A stretch of DNA of 64,000 bases. Origin: Daucus carota subsp. sativus. Lineage: Eukaryota; Streptophyta; Magnoliopsida; Apiales; Apiaceae. A program made the position numbers and the translations under genes. Below the pieces are notes generated by a model, which was not told the DNA's origin, ran no database searches, and was given only the letters and a program-made list of their open reading frames with translations. How positions within the stretch are numbered: position 1 is the first letter of the stretch; each line of letters opens with the position of its first letter. Location: contig NC_030387.2 of assembly GCF_001625215.2 (NCBI RefSeq), forward strand, positions 35,797,606 through 35,861,605, written 5' to 3'. Of this stretch, positions 58,301-64,000 are shown one piece after another.

Positions 58301-60909
58301 GAATTAGGTGGCACTTCGCTTGAAGAACAGTGGTTATGTTACTGGTTGCTCTGCTGGCGATACAGTTCCTTATGTGATCTGCTGTGAACAGGTGCCTATA
58401 AAGTTCTTCATGCTCTCTTTTCTTCACTTATATTTTCTGGAGACCCAACAGCTATCTTCCTTTAGTTTTATAATCCTCTTAAAATTTTTAATGACAGGGA
58501 AATGGTTCAACTACCTCGGTAGGTATCGCTCAGCGAGCAAGGCATCCTGACGAGCTCAAGACTGACAGTGGGAACTGGATGGTTGACATTGACTATTACC
58601 TCGCACAACAGGTTTTGTTTTGTATTTTTATCCTTGATAACTATTGATGGCTGCTTTAATAATTCATTCGGATCATTGTTCAAGCTCATAAAAAGTTGGT
58701 TCTGTTTATGCAGATTCATCCTGTGGTATCACGTCTTTGTGCATCGATTCAGGGTACAAGTCCAGCACGCTTGGCTGATTGTTTAGGACTCGACTCATCC
58801 AAGGTTTGGTTTCTCTTCTTTCATTAATCTATTATATTCAAAACAAGTTTTTGCTATGGTGTACCTAATTTACTATGTGCAACACTGAATTTCTTTTAGT
58901 ACCAAAGCAAGTCAATAGAAGCACTCAACAACGATTCTTCCAGCTCCCTTTTGTATGGCGTAGATGATGATGAGAGGTAATCATTTTTCTCTATCGGTGT
59001 TGAAGGTCCTTAGTTTGTAGTGGCTGTTCAAAATAATAACCAATTATCTAGTAAATCTTTTATTTGTCAGTCCATAACAGACTCTGACACTGTCACAGTA
59101 GCATCAGAAACCTTTTTGCTTTGGAATGCTGAAGTGCTTGATAGATTGAGTATTCATTGGCAAAATTGGCATTTAATTTAACTGAAATTGCTTTTGCATG
59201 GAGTTTCTCTCTTTCTTGGCATTATAATACATTTTATTGATATTTTTTTTCATCATCCTGGCATTTCTCGCTACTGTTAAGTTTCAAGAATAACAAGGGG
59301 ATTATATGTAATACTGGCTTATGTTCCTTTTTCTTTTTTGAATTTTAATCATTTATATGGACCAGATTAACTTTTATAGCGTGTTTATGACGTTCGTTGT
59401 CTCATATCCTCGTGTCCAAAAGAATTGATGGCATATTATAGCACGAAATAGGAGATGGTGTATACCTCATCCTCCAGAATGCAGATTTAAGTTGAAACTT
59501 GGGACAAGGCAGGAATAGATGTGATATAGTAGTTACATGTGCTTTTAGTGATCATTTGTGACTAGATTTGAACTGATCACTTTCTGGACAGTAAGCTAGC
59601 ATAATGAATAAATTTGAAAAACTTAATTTCTATCCGGTTTGTGACTCATACCTAACAGGGCGAATGGTCAGTTATCTCCTAATTTCATAATACATTACTG
59701 ATTTTTACCCCTACTTCTGTCCAAAGAAATAAAGCTTATCTGCTCTTGGAATTTGACCTTTCGACTTGGTTTAACGCCAATTGATCCAGTACATAATTTT
59801 GATTAGATACACAAAATTTATCCATACCAATGTTGCAGATATCGAGCTTGTGAACCGCTGGTTTTGTCTTGTCCAAGTTGTTCTGGCTCTTTTGATTGCC
59901 CAACTGTGTTCAATTCTGTATGTTCTACAATCAATGAAAAGCCAACAGAAGTACAAAACAGTCGTTCAAGCATCAATTTTTGGCGTAGTTTGCATTGTCC
60001 ACATTGTTTAGAGGATGATGATCGGGGTAGAATGTCTCCTGGATCAATAGCAAATCAGGTAAAGCCTTGATGTTTTTAAATTGTGCCTTGCCAATTGGAA
60101 TTCTCCGGATATCCACCTAAAATATCTTTAAAACTACAAATATTTTTCATGTGATATTTCACATGTTTGGTTGCTTTTAAATTTTTATCTTGAAGATAGG
60201 TCTAGCAACTAACTATGTTTTTCGTTTTTCTATCAGATGAAACGGCAAGCTGAAGGATATATCTCGACGTACTACAAGAGCTTATTGATGGTAAAGTCGG
60301 CTCTTCTGGCATCTACTACTAGTACTAAATATAGGAGGCTTTTGCTAGACTAACAACATCTTAATTACAGTGTGATGATGATACATGTAAGTATACTACT
60401 CGTAGCCTGAACCTGAGAGTAGTTGGTGAGTCTGAGAGAGGTACTGTTTGTCCAAACTATCCCCGTTGCAATGGGCGCCTTGTGAGAAAGGTATTTTACC
60501 ATCAAATATCGACAATAATAAAACAATTTTTTTTACTCAATTGAGATTTTTTTCCCAGTCACTCTAATTTGGCTGCTATGTGCTATTCCCAGTACACTGA
60601 GGCAGAGCTTTACAAGCAGCTTGCTTATTTTTGCCACATATTGGATACTGTACGTTGCATGGAAAAGGTTAATATCCCACTGCTTTTATGGGCATTCCTC
60701 GTAATTTTGCTTGTACTTGATCTGAATCAAATTAACTTCTTATGCTATGATGATGATTACAGATCGACAGTAAGATCAGAATGCCAGTTGAGAAAGAGCT
60801 AGCAAGGATACGACCTCTAGTCGAATCGGCAGCGTCACAAGTTCAAAAGCTCCGAGACAGGTGTGCTTATGGATGGGTGCAGCTGAGTGATCTTTGTGTC
60901 TCTATCTGA
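49340..60909 (+). CDS. POLA1 (ICU2): DNA polymerase alpha catalytic subunit
   Basis: Thirty-one exons, all in frame, 1,535 residues. Exons 1-16: 49340-50461, 51015-51185, 51264-51347, 51498-51572, 51816-51880, 52181-52271, 52355-52540, 52701-52864, 53000-53114, 53390-53569, 53648-53761, 54241-54360, 54467-54790, 54934-55026, 55989-56107, 56202-56274. Exons 17-31: 56362-56418, 56537-56629, 57071-57193, 57321-57418, 57519-57564, 57982-58095, 58308-58391, 58498-58611, 58714-58803, 58900-58976, 59839-60058, 60237-60290, 60371-60490, 60593-60667, 60763-60909. N-terminal acidic/basic domain; family-B signatures [11 protein letters not shown] (~927-937), KLTANSMYG (~1004) and YGDTDS (~1054); C-terminal zinc motifs CPSC/CPHC and CDDDTC...CPNYPRC. 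It extends RNA-DNA primers with primase at replication origins and lagging strands. The donor after exon 8 must be GC. Length is close to Arabidopsis ICU2. It appears intact. Confidence 0.97.
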
Positions 60910-62123
60910 TTTTTTTTTAATGTACACCTAAATATTTCTTTATTTATATAATGCAATATCAATTGAATTAGTTCAGTATAATTTGGCCATTGTTATGTAG
61001 AGCATCAACTATAGGAATTTGAATGATGTACGTTGTCTGTAAATGGAAGTAAAAATCTAATACGGCTCTTTTAAAGAACTCTACTATATCCAATCAAAAG
61101 TGTTCTTAACTTCGGCTGTCTTGTGAATCTTATAGTCTATTGGTTACAAGAGGTTTAAAACTTTATTCAGGACTTTCATTTGATTTCTCTGAAAAATGAA
61201 TTATATCACAAATTAATAAGAAATTGGGCTAGTTCATAATATACTCGCACATGCTACAGATCTGCAGGAATGTGTATAGCGTGAAAGAGATGTATTGATA
61301 GCTTTACTGCTACTGGTACAAATGGTTAAATATATCATACATCGTATATGTAGGAGTATTCTATCGGAACTTGCAAAATATGGGCTTAACTATATCATAT
61401 TTTTCTTGGACAGTAAATGTTGACCTTTGAAAATTATAAAATGGAGTTAAATTTATAATTCTTCCCATTGCATGTCAGCTAAACTGATTGAAAGTTTTTC
61501 TGCAGTTGTATTATACTGATATCTGGCCAGTGGTTTCATATCCCTTTTGCTAAGTTCACGGTCTTCCGAATCTGTGCTTCCAGTGATGGGTTTAAAAAGC
61601 TTGTCTGGGAACTCAGTTTTTTAATATACCTCACCCGTTGTGGTGCACATTCACACAAGCTAATTTTCAGCTGGTGACTGATTTTTACCATATAGCATTG
61701 TACATTTTGATAGATTACATTTGATAACCGAAAGTCTGCAAAATATATATACGGTTCAGCAAATCTAAGAATACTGCATTCAACATTAAGCAGCTAAAAA
61801 TGTGCCTGATGTAAATTACAAGTCTATCTTCACACAAGCTGCAATCCTAGGGATTCATTTAGGGCCATGAGCAAAAGCTACAAGCATTAGCAGAAATTCA
61901 TTCCATCCATTTCACATTGTTACAACTGAATCGAATTTAACTTGATTCTGTCTAACATCCTACCCTAAAACATGTACAATTGCCTCCGGCGGTCAAAATA
62001 CTTAGCCGAGCATTAGATTACATATCATAAACGAATGCCATTGAATTTCATACATCCAGCTGCCTTCATTCTTGATGCCATTGTTAGAGATGATAGTTGC
62101 ATGGTAGCCGGGACGTAAACTTG
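60910..62123. other. Convergent intergenic region
   Basis: 3' flank of the polymerase gene and of the bHLH gene. AT-rich; no repeat or gene recognised. Confidence 0.5.
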
Positions 62124-64000
62124 TTACAGTTGCAAGCCTCCGGATGAGCCTCTCTTGAGGCTGCTTGTTTCCACCAATTTGTCATCAATACTAGGTGCTT
62201 GTAGATTAAAAGGACCTCTTGAATCTGTAAATTTAACTGTTAATATTCACACAAATGCATGCATTTATATTTAAACTACGTTACTTATTCCTTGACAATA
62301 TTAAACAAATTACACCACTAAAAATTTTAAGAAAACAGAGAACTAAAACACACCCAAGTTGGTTCTTGATGACTCCATATTCAGTGGTTGGGAAAGCACG
62401 TCCTCCCTGCAGAATCCCTTCTAGCAGCAGAAACATTCATAAAGTTCAGCTGGGGTGATGCATAGATTTAAGTATAGAAATGCTGGAGTAGTAGATTTAC
62501 CTCCGAGAATGCGTTATACTTGGATGTTCCATGTTGAGCCTGATTTGATGATTCTAGTCCATATGAAGATTTTGAGTTGGTTATTCTAGACATATTAGTA
62601 ACTGATGGCTGCTTCAGGTTATTGCATTGCTCGGCAAGAGTAAACAAGGAATGCGTTCGGTTTGAAGAAGTGTTTGGAACCGTACTTCCTAGGTTAAGAA
62701 GATCACTCCCCTCGTGGAAACTAATTCTCTTCTCGGAGAGTTGGTTTTGCTGAAGTACATCCGGTAGGCACATAGGATACATACTCAATCCATTCCTCAT
62801 TGTTAACATCTAAGGTACAACATAACACTCAGAATATCAGAAAACATAACATATGACAATTTCTAACACATATTCCAAAATGCTGTAAGCCTGTAAGTTC
62901 AATTTAGCTAGTCTTTCCCATCCTGAAAAATCTGAATTAAGCCCTTTAACTAGCCTGAGACTCTGAGCCAGTCATTTCCAATTACAGTTTTACTATTCTC
63001 TGCCACTAATACACAAAATCAATTGTATAAAGCAGTGAATCATACACAAGTATACATTTACACACTGATTAAACCACAACCATCAAAAAAGGGAAAACTA
63101 GAGGATAGTATTAAATTTTAAGAGGTAAAAAGTGGACCTGTACTTGGAGCTGGAGTTGCTTGAGGTATTCAATGGCTTCATCAAGCATTGAAGCTTTATC
63201 AGTCTATCACAGCCACAACCAAAATAAATCAACATATATTCTAGTAGACCACCAATTTCTTTATCACAAAATCCAACTTTTTTTTAAATAAAATGTGGTA
63301 ATGTACCTTGTTTGAGTTAGGTATGAGATTCTGAAGTGCTTTCATTTTCTCATTAATTCTACTTCTCCTCCTCTGCAGAGCACCGCAGTTCATTATTAGT
63401 TCTAGCAGTGATTCTCAAAAGTAAATTAAAAACAAAATTAAAAAAAGAGGAAAAAAGGGCAAGACCTTTTCAGAAAGATTATGAACTTCAGCAGCTCTGC
63501 TTCTTTTAGAGGAATGCCTAGAACCATTTGTCTTTGCATTGTTGGTCTCCTCCATTAAAGCCTCAAAACCCTCCTCCTATACATCAATAAGTCACTTTTG
63601 TGTAGGCAAATGTAGTAAAAAACAAAAAAAATAAAATCAACATAATATATTGATAAAAATATAAATAAAAACACATTTATTACCTCATTGTCACAGTCAT
63701 AGTCATCAGGATCATTGTCTATGTTCTCCATTGTCTGAAAATAAGGCCCACTGTAGGTGGGGCCGGAGAGGAGAGAAGCGGGTGGGGCCAGGTGCTGATT
63801 CTCCGGCGAGAAATGAGAGAAAGGAGGTAGAGAATGTAGTCTCTGAGACATGAGAGGAGGAGTAGGCATTGGCAAAGAAGAAGATGAAGAAGAAGCACGG
63901 GAGAGAAACTGATGAAGTAAGATAGAAATGTCGTCGTGATCAGCAGGAGCATAAGAAGAAGGATATCTAGTTGTAGTTGTCGTGTTTGAGAGGATGGGAT
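62124..64000 (-). CDS. SPT/ALC-like: SPATULA/ALCATRAZ-type bHLH transcription factor, N-terminus beyond the window
   Basis: Exons: 63684-beyond 64000 (open to the edge), 63466-63576, 63307-63372, 63138-63203, 62501-62809, and tentative 62352-62406 and 62124-62224. The N-terminal part has DHDDISILLHQFLSRASSSS, like ALC's LSSFLRQILSRTP. An acidic stretch DNDPDDYDCDNEEEGFEALM follows, then the bHLH: SKRSRAAEVHNLSEKRRRSR, INEKMKALQNLIPNSNKTDK and ASMLDEAIEYLKQLQLQVQM, continuing LTMRNGLSMYPMCLP, the SPT/ALC hallmark. These nuclear factors act in carpel margin and fruit dehiscence-zone development and dimerise with HECATE proteins. The last two exons are a guess based on phase (donor T|GTGTTT); an alternative donor gives a shorter C-terminus. 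Confidence 0.88.

Overview
The window is plant nuclear DNA, most likely from a eudicot. It is AT-rich, its genes have many short GT-AG introns, and it carries one tRNA gene and many plant transposable elements (Stowaway-, Tourist- and Mutator-type MITEs, a CACTA element, a Helitron end, TRIM-type LTR elements and LINE tails). Proteins match plant-specific families throughout: HECATE and SPATULA/ALCATRAZ bHLH factors, a companion-of-cellulose-synthase protein, a MAPKKK19/20/21-like kinase and a plant DNA polymerase alpha. Species cannot be named from this alone. All exon coordinates were read by eye from splice signals, reading-frame continuity and remembered family sequences.

Layout. 0.27-8.45 kb (minus): a three-RRM, hnRNP-like RNA-binding protein with 13 coding exons, whose introns are loaded with MITEs. 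10.26-12.92 kb (plus): three broken pieces of unrelated host genes in one orientation (GET3-type ATPase, PPR protein C-terminus, SEC11 signal peptidase). A Helitron-type 3' terminus follows at 15.25 kb, so this looks like a gene-capturing Helitron. 15.3-19.6 kb: repeats. 19.6-20.3 kb (minus): HECATE-like bHLH. 20.7-25.2 kb: nested MITEs and a 1.5-kb CACTA element. 25.2 kb: tRNA-Arg(TCT). 26.4-29.6 kb: two TRIM relics, a possible small cysteine-rich peptide gene, and a GAGCCGAG-rich inverted-repeat element. 30.8-31.9 kb (plus): MAPKKK-like kinase. 34.0-35.2 kb (minus): companion-of-cellulose-synthase-like protein. 39.9-42.6 kb (plus): GPI-anchored-type PLC-X-domain protein. 44.8-47.5 kb (minus): receptor-like kinase. 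49.3-60.9 kb (plus): the complete 31-exon DNA polymerase alpha catalytic subunit, with E2F-type sites at its promoter. 62.1 kb to the window end (minus): a SPATULA/ALCATRAZ bHLH gene running off the edge.

The genes do not form a pathway; this is ordinary plant gene spacing. The most notable items are the multi-gene capture at 9-15 kb, a set of very small oligo-A insertions flanked by 11-18 bp direct repeats that look like extreme 5'-truncated retroposition footprints, an upstream ORF whose stop overlaps the start of the RNA-binding protein gene, and the putative two-exon cysteine-rich peptide at 28.0-28.5 kb.
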